Of a stretch of 64,000 nucleotides of DNA, positions 8,771 through 17,400 are shown in pieces; the stretch's first letter is position 1, and each line of letters opens with the position of its first letter. The notes below the pieces were generated by a model. That model saw only the letters and a list, made by a program, of their open reading frames with translations. It was not told the DNA's origin and searched no databases. The stretch comes from G965202665 sp965243835 (GTDB lineage: Bacteria > Actinomycetota > Acidimicrobiia > Spongiisociales > Spongiisociaceae): positions 3,038,001 through 3,102,000 of the forward strand of contig OZ251578.1 in the NCBI GenBank assembly GCA_965243835.1, read 5' to 3'. Position numbers and translations under genes: made by a program.

Positions 8771-8799
8771 GGGGGGTCGCCGAACAGCGGCGGCCCCCC
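8771..8799 (+). promoter_or_regulatory. Strong intergenic stem-loop after the binding-protein gene
   Basis: A 12-bp stem (8771-8782 with 8788-8799, one G-U pair) closes a 5-nt loop. It lies 15 nt after the stop of the binding-protein gene and before the permeases, and no T-run follows. In ABC operons such hairpins commonly protect the binding-protein mRNA and lower permease expression, which is the role inferred here. Confidence 0.65.
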
Positions 8800-8824
8800 G
8801 CCCGCCCTATAGGGAAAAGTCCTT

Positions 8825-9688
8825 ATGCAACGCAAGACCTTTTACGGATTTAGCGCACCCAGCCTGGTAATGATGGGAGCCTTGATGGCGTTCCCGCTCA
8901 TTATGTCCATTTGGCTGGGGATGAATTTTATGACATTTCGCAACATCCAGTCCCCCGAATTCATCTGGTTTCGCAACTTTGGGGAGGTTCTGACCGACCC
9001 CCAGTTTTGGCAGTCGATGCGCTTCACCCTCATCTACATGGTGGTGACCATCCCCATCCAGTTAGGTTTGGGATTCGGGATAGCCTTGCTTTTAGACCAG
9101 GTTACCCGGTTGCGGGGACTGTTTATGGCCGCGTTGCTGTTGCCCTTTATCGTGGTTCCGGTAGTGGGGGCGATGTTGTTCCGCTCCATGTTTGACCCAT
9201 CCGGGATTATTACCTGGTTCTTCCGAGACATTTTGGACCAAAGGTTTTTCTTCACGGAAGGTTCCATCAAAGCGGTGATCATAATTCACGCGCTGTGGTA
9301 CATCACGCCGTTTGTGGTAGTAGTGCTGTTCGCCGGTTTGCAATCTTTGCCCAGCGATCAAATAGAGGCCGCCGAAGTGGATGGAGCCAAATGGTATCAA
9401 AGCATACGATATGTCGTCATACCCCATCTGCGTTCGCTGTTCCTGTTCATTTCTTTGATGTTGATTATGGATGCTTATCGGGTGTTTGACAGCGTATTTG
9501 TATTAACCGGAAACAATCCCATATTCAAGGCTGATACCGTCCAGGTGTATAATTTCGAGGTAGGTTTGCAAGTGCAACGATTAGGCAAAGCCAACGCCAT
9601 GGCTGTATTAACGGTCATTGGAGTGTTGATAGTGCTGATCCCGTTTTTGATTATGACCTACCGTAACCAGATTGCGGAGCGAGAATGA
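8825..9688 (+). CDS. ABC-transporter permease, MalF-like
   Basis: 287 aa with about six membrane segments. The cytoplasmic EAA loop, EAAEVDGAKWYQSIRYVV, contacts the ATPase in this binding-protein-dependent transport family. It overlaps the second permease gene by 4 nt (ATGA). No ATPase gene occurs in the window, so a shared MsmK/UgpC-type ATPase from elsewhere is expected. The base composition is less GC-rich than that of neighbours, like the second half of the binding-protein gene. Confidence 0.92.
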   Translation: MQRKTFYGFSAPSLVMMGALMAFPLIMSIWLGMNFMTFRNIQSPEFIWFRNFGEVLTDPQFWQSMRFTLIYMVVTIPIQLGLGFGIALLLDQVTRLRGLFMAALLLPFIVVPVVGAMLFRSMFDPSGIITWFFRDILDQRFFFTEGSIKAVIIIHALWYITPFVVVVLFAGLQSLPSDQIEAAEVDGAKWYQSIRYVVIPHLRSLFLFISLMLIMDAYRVFDSVFVLTGNNPIFKADTVQVYNFEVGLQVQRLGKANAMAVLTVIGVLIVLIPFLIMTYRNQIAERE

Positions 9689-10689
9689 GACGCACCCGTA
9701 ACCCTTATATTCGGGCCGCTATTTACCTAACGTTGGGCTTGGTCGCCGTGTATTCAGTTTTCCCGTTTCTGTGGACGGCGATGCAGTCCGTCAAGACGGT
9801 ACGGGAAGCCAACTCGCGCACCCCGCGCCTCTTCTTCGAAGTTACATGGGAAAACTATTCCACGTTGTGGTTGGAGTCCACTCCCGAAAATCTGACTACC
9901 CTGTCGTTGACTGTGTTGGTGATAATCGGCGTGGTGGTGACGGCGATGGTGTTCGCCGAGCGTTTGCCGGTTCCGCGGTGGGTGGTGTACTGGCTGGGGA
10001 TGGCGGTGTTTGCCTTTATCCTGTGGCAGATACCGCGGATAGTGGATACCGCCGAGTTTTACGACTACTTCCTGAACACGGTGATCGTCACCGTCGGCAC
10101 CTTGATCGTTTCCATCACGATCGGTTGCTTGGCCGGCTATGCCCTAGCCCGCTATGGAGGGATGGCGGGGGCGATTATTCTGATCGCCGCCCTGGCCTTC
10201 CGGGCTTTGCCCCGGCTGGCTTTTATTTTCCCGTATTTATGGATCGGTCAGGTTACGGGTCTCATAAATACCCACTTGTTGCTGATCGTCACTTTGGTGG
10301 CCATAAATCAGCCCTTCACCATTTGGATGTTGCGGAGCTTTTTCAGGGACGTTCCCCGGGAGCTGGAAGAGTCGGCCATGGTGGACGGGGCCAGCCGTCT
10401 CACGGCCTTCCGCAAGGTGGTGATTCCCATCGTGTGGCCGGGGATAATATCGACTTCCCTGTTTACCTTGCTATTGGCTTATAACGAGTTCCTGCTTCCC
10501 CGGATTCTCACCCAGACCAACTGGACTTTGCCGGTGGCCATCTCCCAGTTTGCAGGAGGAGAAGATCCCGCCCACGTAACCCTGGCGGCGGCGGGGGCCG
10601 TTTCCATAACGTTGCCCATCATTTTCTTGATCATATTTTTCCAGAGGCAACTGGTACGCGGATTGGCGGCCGGAGCGGTGAAAGGATAG
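9685..10689 (+). CDS. ABC-transporter permease, MalG-like
   Basis: 334 aa, longer than the usual 270-290 because of an extra pair of hydrophobic stretches around residues 70-120 (LSLTVLVIIGVVVTAMVF and VVYWLGMAVFAFILW). The EAA loop reads ELEESAMVDGASRLTAF. It starts inside the stop of the first permease (ATGA) and forms the heterodimeric channel with it. The extra helices are unusual for a MalG-type subunit. Confidence 0.92.
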   Translation: MRRTRNPYIRAAIYLTLGLVAVYSVFPFLWTAMQSVKTVREANSRTPRLFFEVTWENYSTLWLESTPENLTTLSLTVLVIIGVVVTAMVFAERLPVPRWVVYWLGMAVFAFILWQIPRIVDTAEFYDYFLNTVIVTVGTLIVSITIGCLAGYALARYGGMAGAIILIAALAFRALPRLAFIFPYLWIGQVTGLINTHLLLIVTLVAINQPFTIWMLRSFFRDVPRELEESAMVDGASRLTAFRKVVIPIVWPGIISTSLFTLLLAYNEFLLPRILTQTNWTLPVAISQFAGGEDPAHVTLAAAGAVSITLPIIFLIIFFQRQLVRGLAAGAVKG

Positions 10690-10748
10690 ACCAACCGAGC
10701 GGGCTTCGTTGGCGCGACGGTCCCCTGATGCGGAAAGGACAACCTGAT

Positions 10749-11816
10749 ATGGGCAAGCACCTGCGGAACAAACTTTTAGTTCGGGAGGGACTGAACGCCA
10801 TCGCCGACTCGTCGGCGGAACAGGTGGGGGATGTGTTACGCGACGTTTATCACCCGCAAGCGGAGTGGAAAGGTTCGCATCCCATGAACGTGGTGCGGGG
10901 CGTTGACTCCATTGAACGGACCGCCTGGGGTCCGCTCCTCGCCTCCTTTCCGGATCTGGAAAGGAGGGACCTCATCCTGATCGGCGGTTCCTACGACGGG
11001 TCGCGGGGCGAGACGCACGACAAGCGGGGCCCGGTTACCCGGCGCGTGCATGAGGGGGGCGACTATGTGGCCGCCCTGGGACATTTGGCCGGCACGTTTC
11101 ATCGCGACTGGTTGGGCATCCCCGCCACCGGCCGCGCAATGTATTTGCGTTACGGCGAGGTGCACAAGGTGGAAGAAGGACGAATATCGCAAAGCAGCGT
11201 GCTGGTGGACGTGTTGGACGTCATCCGCCAGGCGGGGTTTTGGCCGGTGGCTCCCAGTCTGGGGGTGGAGGAAATGTGGCCCGGCCCCATTACGGCGGAC
11301 GGGATGGTTTTAGAGGACAGCGACCCGGACGTTTCCGCCGCCACCTTGCGGGTTTGCCTGGATATGCAAGCGGCGTTGGGGAAAGGGCCGATGAGCCGGG
11401 AAGAGCTATTGAACGGGCCCCAGAAACCTCACTGGCATCCCAAAATGATGTATTACGCCGGGGCGGGAATAGGAACCTGTCGCGGCCTGCCCGGTTTCGT
11501 CGACCATCATCAGGTTCCTTTCCGGGTTTCTTTCCCGGATCGGATGGGCGACCACGAATACGAGATCGCCGACGGCAAATACGCCGTCACCGGCGGTTAT
11601 CCGTGCGTATCGGCCACACATGGGGGCGGAGTGTGGATGGGGTTGCCTCCTACCGGCCGCCGATTGGAAATGCGGGTGATGGATTTTTATCTGGTTGACG
11701 AGGGAACCGTTAGGGAGAACTGGCTCCCCATCGACATCATTCACATTTTGCATCAGATGGATGTCGACGTATTAGCCCGGGTGCGCAACCAGTTCGGCGG
11801 CGAGCCCTACCAATGA
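10749..11816 (+). CDS. Tandem SnoaL-like (ester-cyclase-like) protein
   Basis: 355 aa from the ATG at 10749, preceded by GGAAAGGA. It has two NTF2-fold domains. The first, about residues 15-160, contains YHPQAEWKGSHP, HLAGTFHRDWLGIPATG and a late VLVDVLDVIRQAG. The second, about 200-345, contains WHPKMMYYAGAGIG, GVWMGLPPTGRRLEMRVMD and NWLPIDIIHILHQM. The WLGIPATG and MGLPPTGR loops are hallmarks of the SnoaL-like ester-cyclase group. It is closer to the single-domain neighbour at 11842 than to the gene at 4173. The function is inferred only from the locus. Confidence 0.82.
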   Translation: MGKHLRNKLLVREGLNAIADSSAEQVGDVLRDVYHPQAEWKGSHPMNVVRGVDSIERTAWGPLLASFPDLERRDLILIGGSYDGSRGETHDKRGPVTRRVHEGGDYVAALGHLAGTFHRDWLGIPATGRAMYLRYGEVHKVEEGRISQSSVLVDVLDVIRQAGFWPVAPSLGVEEMWPGPITADGMVLEDSDPDVSAATLRVCLDMQAALGKGPMSREELLNGPQKPHWHPKMMYYAGAGIGTCRGLPGFVDHHQVPFRVSFPDRMGDHEYEIADGKYAVTGGYPCVSATHGGGVWMGLPPTGRRLEMRVMDFYLVDEGTVRENWLPIDIIHILHQMDVDVLARVRNQFGGEPYQ

Positions 11817-11841
11817 AAACAGAATCACCGGAGGTGAACCT

Positions 11842-12336
11842 ATGAGCGAAAACGATCCGACCAAGCGCACCGCGCTGGAGGCGGTCCGCCAGATGGCGGC
11901 CTCGTTGAACGACAATGTAGTGGAAGGCCAGGAGGCCTACTGGACTCCCGATATGGTGTGGCGCGGCCCGGCCGGGGTGGGCACCCGCCGGGGGCTGGGG
12001 GAGTTCGCCGACTACCGGGCCGATTTCATTCACGCATTTCCCGACAAACATTTTGAGGACTGGGTTCATTTCGGGGACGGCGGGGACTATGTGGCCGCGG
12101 CCGGGGCGCAACATGCCACCCACCGGGGGGACTGGCTGGGCATTCCGGCCAGCAACCAGCAGGTGCGAATAAAGTATATGGACATTTGGCGGGCGGAGAA
12201 TGGTTATCTGGCTGAAAACTGGGTGATGCTGGACATTCTGGACTTCCTGGAACAGCTGGGATACGACATCGCCAAAGTGCTGGCCTACATTGGCTCCAAA
12301 GGCCCGGAATATTTCGACCGGGCGATGGACGGCTAG
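11842..12336 (+). CDS. SnoaL-like (ester-cyclase-like) protein, single domain
   Basis: 164 aa with a good ribosome-binding site (GGAGGTG). One NTF2-fold domain: MVWRGPAGVGTRRGLGEFAD, THRGDWLGIPASNQQ, and the C-terminal ENWVMLDILDFLEQLGYD, which matches the corresponding parts of the tandem protein upstream. It probably dimerises or pairs with that protein. The reaction is unknown. Confidence 0.82.
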   Translation: MSENDPTKRTALEAVRQMAASLNDNVVEGQEAYWTPDMVWRGPAGVGTRRGLGEFADYRADFIHAFPDKHFEDWVHFGDGGDYVAAAGAQHATHRGDWLGIPASNQQVRIKYMDIWRAENGYLAENWVMLDILDFLEQLGYDIAKVLAYIGSKGPEYFDRAMDG

Positions 12337-12377
12337 GGCCGGGCTGGCTTTCCAGGCGAGTTTCCGAAGGAGGAGCA

Positions 12378-13661
12378 ATGGAGTATCTGAAAGAGCCCCG
12401 ACGTTCCCCGCAACAGGTAACCCCCGAGATACGGGATGCCGTGTCGGAAATCCTGCGGGACGTGGAAACCCATGGCACGACGGCGGTGCGCAAATACTCG
12501 GAACGGTTCGACGGGTGGAGCCCCCCCGCCTTCCGGGTTTCGCAGGCGGAGATCGACCGGGCCTATGAAGAAATGGAGCCGGAGGTGGAAGCATCGGGCC
12601 GGTTCCTGATGGAGCAGGTAATCAACTTCGCCCGTCTGCAACGCGAGACGCTGGTTGATTTTGAGGCCGAAACCCTGCCCGGGGTGACTTTGGGGCAACG
12701 GCACATTCCGGTTCGGAACGTAGGGGCCTATTCGCCGGGCGGCCTTTATCCGTTGATCGCCTCGGCGGTGATGACCGTGGCCACCGCCAAAACGGCCGGG
12801 GTGGCCCGGGTGATGGGAGCGGCCCCGCCCCGGGATGAGGTGGGTATGCACCGTCCCCAGTTGTGGGCCATGCACCGCTCCGGGGCCGATGAAATTTTCT
12901 GCGTGGGCGGGGTGCAGGCCCTGGCCGGGATGGCCTTCGGTCTGGAGGACGCGGCGCCGGTGGATATGATCGCCGGGCCGGGCAACGCCTACGTGGCGGA
13001 GGCTAAACGGCAGTTGTTCGGACGGGTGGGAATCGACCTGCTGGCCGGGCCGACCGAGATTATGATCATCGCCGACTCCTCCGCCGACCCGGCGGTGCTG
13101 GCCTGCGACCTGCTTGGTCAAGCCGAGCACGGTCCCACCTCCCCCGCCATTTTGGCCACCACCTGCGAGGAGACGGGTCGGCGGACCATCCGGGAGGTGG
13201 AGCGGTGGTTGGAAACTTGGCCCACCGCCGAGGTGTCCGCCGCCGCCTGGACCGATTACGGAACGGTGATCTTGTGCGGGGACGACCAGGAACTTTTGGA
13301 GACCGCCGACCGGATCGCCCCCGAACATCTGGAGGTGCACACCTCCGACCCGGACTGGTTCGCGCAACGCCTCACCGCCTACGGGAGCCTGTTCATCGGA
13401 GCCAACGCCACCGTGGCCTACAGCGACAAGGCAATCGGCACCAACCACACCTTGCCCACCATGGGGGCCGCCCGCTACACGGGCGGGTTGTGGGTGGGCA
13501 AATTCCTGCGCACGGTTACCACCCAGCGGTGCACCCCGGAGGGCGACCGGCAGGTGGCCGAGCATGCGGCGGTGGTGGCGGACGCCGAGTTGATGTTCGG
13601 ACATGCGGTTTCCGCCCGCCTGCGCCTCAACCCGGAGTTTTTCCCGGAGGCCATGGGATGA
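12378..13661 (+). CDS. Histidinol-dehydrogenase-family dehydrogenase, HpsN-like (sulfopropanediol dehydrogenase branch)
   Basis: 427 aa with ribosome-binding site AAGGAGG. Family signatures: GAYSPGGLYPLIASAV, DLLAGPTEIMIIAD, GQAEHGP and APEHLEV. The start MEYLKEP and the stretches AYGSLFIGANATVAYSDK and GTNHTLPTMGAARYTGG resemble the HpsN-type enzymes that oxidise 2,3-dihydroxypropane-1-sulfonate more than biosynthetic HisD. The surrounding transporter, LacI regulator and SDR also argue for a catabolic role and against histidine synthesis. The known chemistry is NAD-linked four-electron oxidation of a terminal alcohol to a carboxylate. Substrate identity remains inference. It overlaps the SDR gene by 4 nt. 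Confidence 0.82.
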   Translation: MEYLKEPRRSPQQVTPEIRDAVSEILRDVETHGTTAVRKYSERFDGWSPPAFRVSQAEIDRAYEEMEPEVEASGRFLMEQVINFARLQRETLVDFEAETLPGVTLGQRHIPVRNVGAYSPGGLYPLIASAVMTVATAKTAGVARVMGAAPPRDEVGMHRPQLWAMHRSGADEIFCVGGVQALAGMAFGLEDAAPVDMIAGPGNAYVAEAKRQLFGRVGIDLLAGPTEIMIIADSSADPAVLACDLLGQAEHGPTSPAILATTCEETGRRTIREVERWLETWPTAEVSAAAWTDYGTVILCGDDQELLETADRIAPEHLEVHTSDPDWFAQRLTAYGSLFIGANATVAYSDKAIGTNHTLPTMGAARYTGGLWVGKFLRTVTTQRCTPEGDRQVAEHAAVVADAELMFGHAVSARLRLNPEFFPEAMG

Positions 13662-14428
13662 AACCGGTGGCGGTGGTGACCGGGGCCGGTCGGGGAATAG
13701 GCCGGGTCATCGCGCTGGCTTTCGCCGCGGCCGGATACGACTTGGCGTTGGCAGCCCGCAACCGCCCCCCGCTGGAGGAAACGGCCCGTTTGGCCGCCGG
13801 GAGCGGAGCCGAGGCGTTGGTAATCACCGCCGACGTCGCCCAGCGCGGACAGGTGGAGGAAATGGCCGATCAGATACGGGAGCGGTTCGGGCGGGTGGAC
13901 GCGCTGGTGAACAACAGCGGCATCGCCGGGCCCAGCGCCTCCTTGTGGGAAGTGGACGCCGACGCCTGGGACGAGACCTTTGCGGTGAACGTGCGGGGGG
14001 TTTTTCTGGTAACCCGGTCTCTTATTCCCATGATGTTGGAGCAAGGGAGCGGTTCGGTGACCGTGATCGGCTCCATCAGCGGCAAGCGGCCGCTGGCGGG
14101 TCGTTCCCCGTACGCCGCCTCCAAACTGGCCTTGGTGGGGCTGGTGCGCACCCTGGCGTTGGAGGCCGGGCCGCACGGGGTGCGGGTCAACCTGATTTCC
14201 CCCGGGTTCGTGAGCGGTCCCCGGATTGAATGGGTGATAGAAGCCCAGGCCAAGGAGAGGGGAATGAGCTTGGAGGAGGCGCGGGCCGAGTTCGACGCCG
14301 CCTCCCCCCTGGGCCGGTTCACGGAACCGCAGGATGTGGCGCAAGGGTGCGTTTTCCTGGCCTCCGACGCCGCCTCCGCCATCACCGGCATCGACCTGAA
14401 CGTCAACGCCGGCGTGGTTATGTACTAA
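13658..14428 (+). CDS. Short-chain dehydrogenase/reductase
   Basis: 256 aa. Classical SDR: the TGAGRGIG cofactor loop at residues 9-16, the NNSG strand, the catalytic Ser in IGSISGKRP and YAASK at the active site. The start lies in the stop of the HpsN-like gene (ATGA), so coupled translation is likely. In dihydroxypropanesulfonate degradation an HpsN enzyme works with SDR-type HpsO/HpsP that interconvert the stereoisomers, and this gene could have an equivalent role. A general sugar-alcohol dehydrogenase is the alternative. It is the last gene of the locus. Confidence 0.9.
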   Translation: MKPVAVVTGAGRGIGRVIALAFAAAGYDLALAARNRPPLEETARLAAGSGAEALVITADVAQRGQVEEMADQIRERFGRVDALVNNSGIAGPSASLWEVDADAWDETFAVNVRGVFLVTRSLIPMMLEQGSGSVTVIGSISGKRPLAGRSPYAASKLALVGLVRTLALEAGPHGVRVNLISPGFVSGPRIEWVIEAQAKERGMSLEEARAEFDAASPLGRFTEPQDVAQGCVFLASDAASAITGIDLNVNAGVVMY

Positions 14429-14431
14429 CCG

Positions 14432-14565
14432 GGTTGGGTGGTTGTAGGGTTTTGCGGGGGTTGTAGGGTTTTTGCTATAAGTTCTGCAAGTTGTTATAGG
14501 TTGGGTGGTTGTAGGGTTTTGCGGGGGTTGTAGGGTTTTTGCTATAAGTTCTGCAAGTTACTATA
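14432..14565. repeat. Two tandem copies of a 67-bp G/T-rich repeat
   Basis: Copies 14432-14498 and 14499-14565 are identical except for two bases near the 3' end (GTTGTTATA versus GTTACTATA). Each also contains an internal duplication of GGTTGTAGGGTTTT. The array fills the gap between the SDR and the ATPase gene. The last copy supplies the promoter of the ATPase. It resembles in position and base skew the 72-bp array before the fic gene at 51.6 kb, and both contain GGGTGGTTGT. Confidence 0.9.
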
Positions 14566-14567
14566 CT
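14539..14567 (+). promoter_or_regulatory. Promoter of the AAA-ATPase gene, inside the last repeat copy
   Basis: TTGCTA (14539-14544), 17 bp, TATACT (14562-14567). The expected transcription start is at or next to the ATG at 14574, which implies a leaderless mRNA. The first repeat copy has the equivalent TTGCTA with a TATAGG, so repeat number could alter promoter number. Confidence 0.65.
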
Positions 14568-14573
14568 TAGCTT

Positions 14574-15776
14574 ATGGACCCCATCCGCAACCCGTTCAGC
14601 CCCGGTGCGGGCAGCCAGCCGCCGGAGTTGGCGGGCAGGGATGAGGAGATAGAGAATTTCGACATCGCGGTGCAACGGCTCGGCCTCGGCCGCTCGGCGC
14701 GGAGTATTATGCTCACCGGGCTCCGCGGGGTGGGCAAAACCGTTTTGCTGGGGGAGTTCGGCCGCATAGCTGAAGGGCACGGGTGGGTGCACTTGGCGGA
14801 AGAGGCGGGCAACGACAACAGGTTCGTCGACTCGATGGCGACGATGACGCGACAGGCTATGCTCCGTTTGTCCGCAGGACAGCGGTTGGCTGACAAGGCC
14901 CAACGCGCTTTCGGCGTGCTCAAATCCTTTCAGTTGCGATGGAATTTGCCGGGCGGCGGCGATATCACCCTGGAGGCGGATCCGATTTCCGGTCTGGCCG
15001 ACTCCGGCTCGCTGGAGTACGACTTGGCCGGGTTGTTTACGGAAGTGGGGCGAATGGCGCAGGATCGCAATAGGGGAGTGCTGTTTACGATTGATGAAAT
15101 ACAGTATTTGAGTCGCGAACGTCTCGCGGCGCTGATTGCCGGTTTGCACCGTGTCAGCCAGGAACAGATACCTTTTTTGGTTGCCGGGGCCGGGCTTCCT
15201 TCTCTCGCGGCATCGGCCGGAGAAGCCAAATCCTATGCCGAACGGCTATTTGTCTATTCAATTATTGACCGCTTGCAACCATCCGAGGCCGATGATGCAT
15301 TGGCTAATCCGGCGGCTGCGGAGGGAGTTAAATGGGAGAAGTCAGCCTTACGGAGAATTGCGGAGGAAACAAAGGGATATCCATATTACATTCAGGAATA
15401 CGGCAAGCACAGTTGGGATGTGGCGGAAGCGCCGGATCTTATCACCGAGGCCGATGTGGAAGAAGCCATCCCGATCGCCCTGCATGCGCTTGACACCGGG
15501 TTTTTCCGGGTTCGGATGACACGCGCCACCGGCGCCGAGCACCGCTATCTTAAAGCGATGGCGTCGCTCGGTTCCGGGCCGTACCGCACCCGGGACGCGG
15601 CTACCGCGATGGGCAAGGACACCGCCGGGGCGGGTCCCTATCGGGACGGGTTGATCAAGCAGGGGCTTTGTTACTCTCCCCGTTACGGGTGGATTGATTT
15701 TACGGTTCCCATGTTTGATCAGTTCATCCGCCGGACCAACCCGGATTTGTCGATGACGGCGGCGGAGGCGGAGTAG
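14574..15776 (+). CDS. AAA-family ATPase with C-terminal winged helix (orphan)
   Basis: 400 aa. Walker A is GLRGVGKT (about residues 49-56), Walker B LFTIDEIQ (about 165), and a sensor region VAGAGLPSL follows. The C-terminal 90 residues (HRYLKAMASLGSGPYRTRD) look like a winged-helix DNA-binding fold. This resembles the AAA_16/archaeal-ATPase-type proteins that are common in actinobacteria and mostly uncharacterised; some lie in defence or mobile loci. There is no operon partner. Transcription appears leaderless from the repeat-embedded promoter. No function is assigned beyond an ATP-dependent switch. Confidence 0.85.
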   Translation: MDPIRNPFSPGAGSQPPELAGRDEEIENFDIAVQRLGLGRSARSIMLTGLRGVGKTVLLGEFGRIAEGHGWVHLAEEAGNDNRFVDSMATMTRQAMLRLSAGQRLADKAQRAFGVLKSFQLRWNLPGGGDITLEADPISGLADSGSLEYDLAGLFTEVGRMAQDRNRGVLFTIDEIQYLSRERLAALIAGLHRVSQEQIPFLVAGAGLPSLAASAGEAKSYAERLFVYSIIDRLQPSEADDALANPAAAEGVKWEKSALRRIAEETKGYPYYIQEYGKHSWDVAEAPDLITEADVEEAIPIALHALDTGFFRVRMTRATGAEHRYLKAMASLGSGPYRTRDAATAMGKDTAGAGPYRDGLIKQGLCYSPRYGWIDFTVPMFDQFIRRTNPDLSMTAAEAE

Positions 15777-15798
15777 GCTTGCGGTACGGCTTGACGAT

Positions 15799-16587
15799 AT
15801 GACTATCAAACCTCAACCCAAACTCACCGCTCCCCTGTACCGCCTGTACGAGCGTCGGTTGCGGAGGAGGCTGGACCCGGATCGCCTGCCCCGGCATGTG
15901 GGGGTGATCCTGGACGGCCACCGTCGCTACGCCCGGGCGGAGGGACTGCAGACCTACGCGCACAGTTACCGGGCGGGCATGCGTCGCTTCGAAGAGTTTT
16001 CGGGGTGGGCGGCGGAGCTGTCCATTCCCTCCATCACCGCCTGGGTGCTGTCTACCGAGAACCTGCGCCGTCCGGCCGAGGAAATCTCCCCCTACTTTGC
16101 GGTGTTGGGCGAACTGTTCGCCCGCCTCCCCGACCTGTCCCGCCGCCACGGCTTCGGGTTGAAAGTGATCGGCAGCCTGGACCTGCTTCCCACCGGGTTG
16201 ACGGCCGCCGCCAAACAGGCCGTGGAAGAGTCGGAGGAAGGCCCCCGGCAACTGACTATCGCCATGGGCTACGGAGGCCGCCAGGAGATCATCGACGCCT
16301 GCCGCGACTTGGTGGATGAACTGATCGACCGGGGAGTGGAGGCGGATCACCTGGCCGGTTACATCGACGCCGAAGGGTTGGCCGCCCATCTTTACGAACC
16401 GGATCAGCCCGACCCCGACCTGATTATCCGCACCTCCGGCGAGTCCCGTCTGTCCGGGTTTCTGCTCTGGCAGGCCGCCTACGCCGAATACGCGTTCGCA
16501 GACGTGTTCTGGCCCGCTTTCCGCCGGGTGGATTTTCTGCGGGCCCTGCGCGACTACGCCGCCGCCGAGCGCCGGTTTGGCCGCTGA
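15799..16587 (+). CDS. Cis-prenyltransferase ((Z)-isoprenyl diphosphate synthase), UppS family
   Basis: 262 aa. Family motifs are present: HVGVILDGHRRYAR near the N-terminus (the catalytic Asp is kept, but the usual Asn of DGNxR is His), YGGRQEI, and RTSGESRLSGFLLWQ with the substrate-binding Arg and Ser. It condenses isopentenyl diphosphate units in cis, feeding polyprenyl-phosphate carriers for cell-wall synthesis. The DGxRR variant recalls short-chain (Z)-FPP synthases of actinobacteria, so chain length may be short; I therefore give no symbol. Confidence 0.9.
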   Translation: MTIKPQPKLTAPLYRLYERRLRRRLDPDRLPRHVGVILDGHRRYARAEGLQTYAHSYRAGMRRFEEFSGWAAELSIPSITAWVLSTENLRRPAEEISPYFAVLGELFARLPDLSRRHGFGLKVIGSLDLLPTGLTAAAKQAVEESEEGPRQLTIAMGYGGRQEIIDACRDLVDELIDRGVEADHLAGYIDAEGLAAHLYEPDQPDPDLIIRTSGESRLSGFLLWQAAYAEYAFADVFWPAFRRVDFLRALRDYAAAERRFGR

Positions 16588-16845
16588 GCCGGGATCAATG
16601 GCGGTGGTCGTGCGGGCCCGGACCGGGCCCGTCGGGGCCCACTCAACAGCCGGGATGACCGTGATTGCCGCAACAGGAGGCGCGGCGCCGGATTTTCAAA
16701 AGGTTGTTGCGCAGGGCGGAGCGCAGTTTCTCCGTTGTCCGGCCGGGGCCTTTCCAGTTGTTGAAGAACGCTCGGGGGGAGGGTTGCGCCATGCTCCCAG
16801 ACTACCCGGCCCGACGGGGCGGGCCGTTCGCTACCATTTGCCGGA

Positions 16846-17400
16846 ATGAGCGCCAACGACCGCCAAGCCTTGCTTGACCATCTGCGGGAGCATGCGGTGC
16901 GCACCGACGGCCCGTTCACCCTCCGCTCCGGGGAGGTGTCCGACTGGTACATCGACGCCCGGCGCACCACGTTCAGCGGATACGGCGCCCGGTTGGTAGG
17001 GGAGGCCTTCTACGGCTGGCTGGAGCCCGAGGTGGAGGCGGTGGGGGGGATGACGATGGGGGCGGACCCGATAGCGGTGGCCGTCGCCTATTACGCAGCC
17101 GGGCAGGGCCGGAACCTGTGGGCTTTTTCGGTTCGCAAGCGGGACAAGGAACATGGCGCGGGCGGGCGGCTGGCCGGTCCGGTGGAGCGGGGGGACCGGG
17201 TAGCGGTGGTGGAGGACACGGTCACCACCGGGGGGGCGTTGGCGGAGGCGATGGAGGCGGTGCTGGCGGCCGGGTTGAAAGTGGCGCGGATAGTGGTTTT
17301 GGTGGACCGCTCGGATGGAGCGGCCGAGGAGCTGGCGGGTCAATGGGGCGTTCCTTACGAGGCTTTGTTTACACCCGCGGATTTGGGGGTCGGCCCGTGA
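16846..17400 (+). CDS. pyrE: Orotate phosphoribosyltransferase
   Basis: 184 aa. The PRPP-binding loop VAVVEDTVTTGGAL is intact, as are the N-terminal FTLRSGEVSDWYIDAR and the catalytic loop region VRKRDKEHG. It converts orotate and PRPP to OMP in pyrimidine synthesis. A TACCAT -10 box at 16830-16835 ends 10 nt before the ATG and no Shine-Dalgarno sequence is present, so the mRNA may be nearly leaderless. The 258 bp before it hold no supported gene, only GC-rich inverted repeats around 16613-16640 that may end the upstream transcript. Confidence 0.92.
   Translation: MSANDRQALLDHLREHAVRTDGPFTLRSGEVSDWYIDARRTTFSGYGARLVGEAFYGWLEPEVEAVGGMTMGADPIAVAVAYYAAGQGRNLWAFSVRKRDKEHGAGGRLAGPVERGDRVAVVEDTVTTGGALAEAMEAVLAAGLKVARIVVLVDRSDGAAEELAGQWGVPYEALFTPADLGVGP

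Noticed and set aside
12378..13661. Histidine biosynthesis gene hisD
   Set aside because: No other his genes are near, and the transporter, SnoaL-like genes, SDR and HpsN-like sequence stretches indicate catabolism.
16588..16845. Possible RNA gene or small protein between the cis-prenyltransferase gene and pyrE
   Set aside because: Only GC-rich inverted repeats without a promoter or conserved RNA core; no frame is supported.
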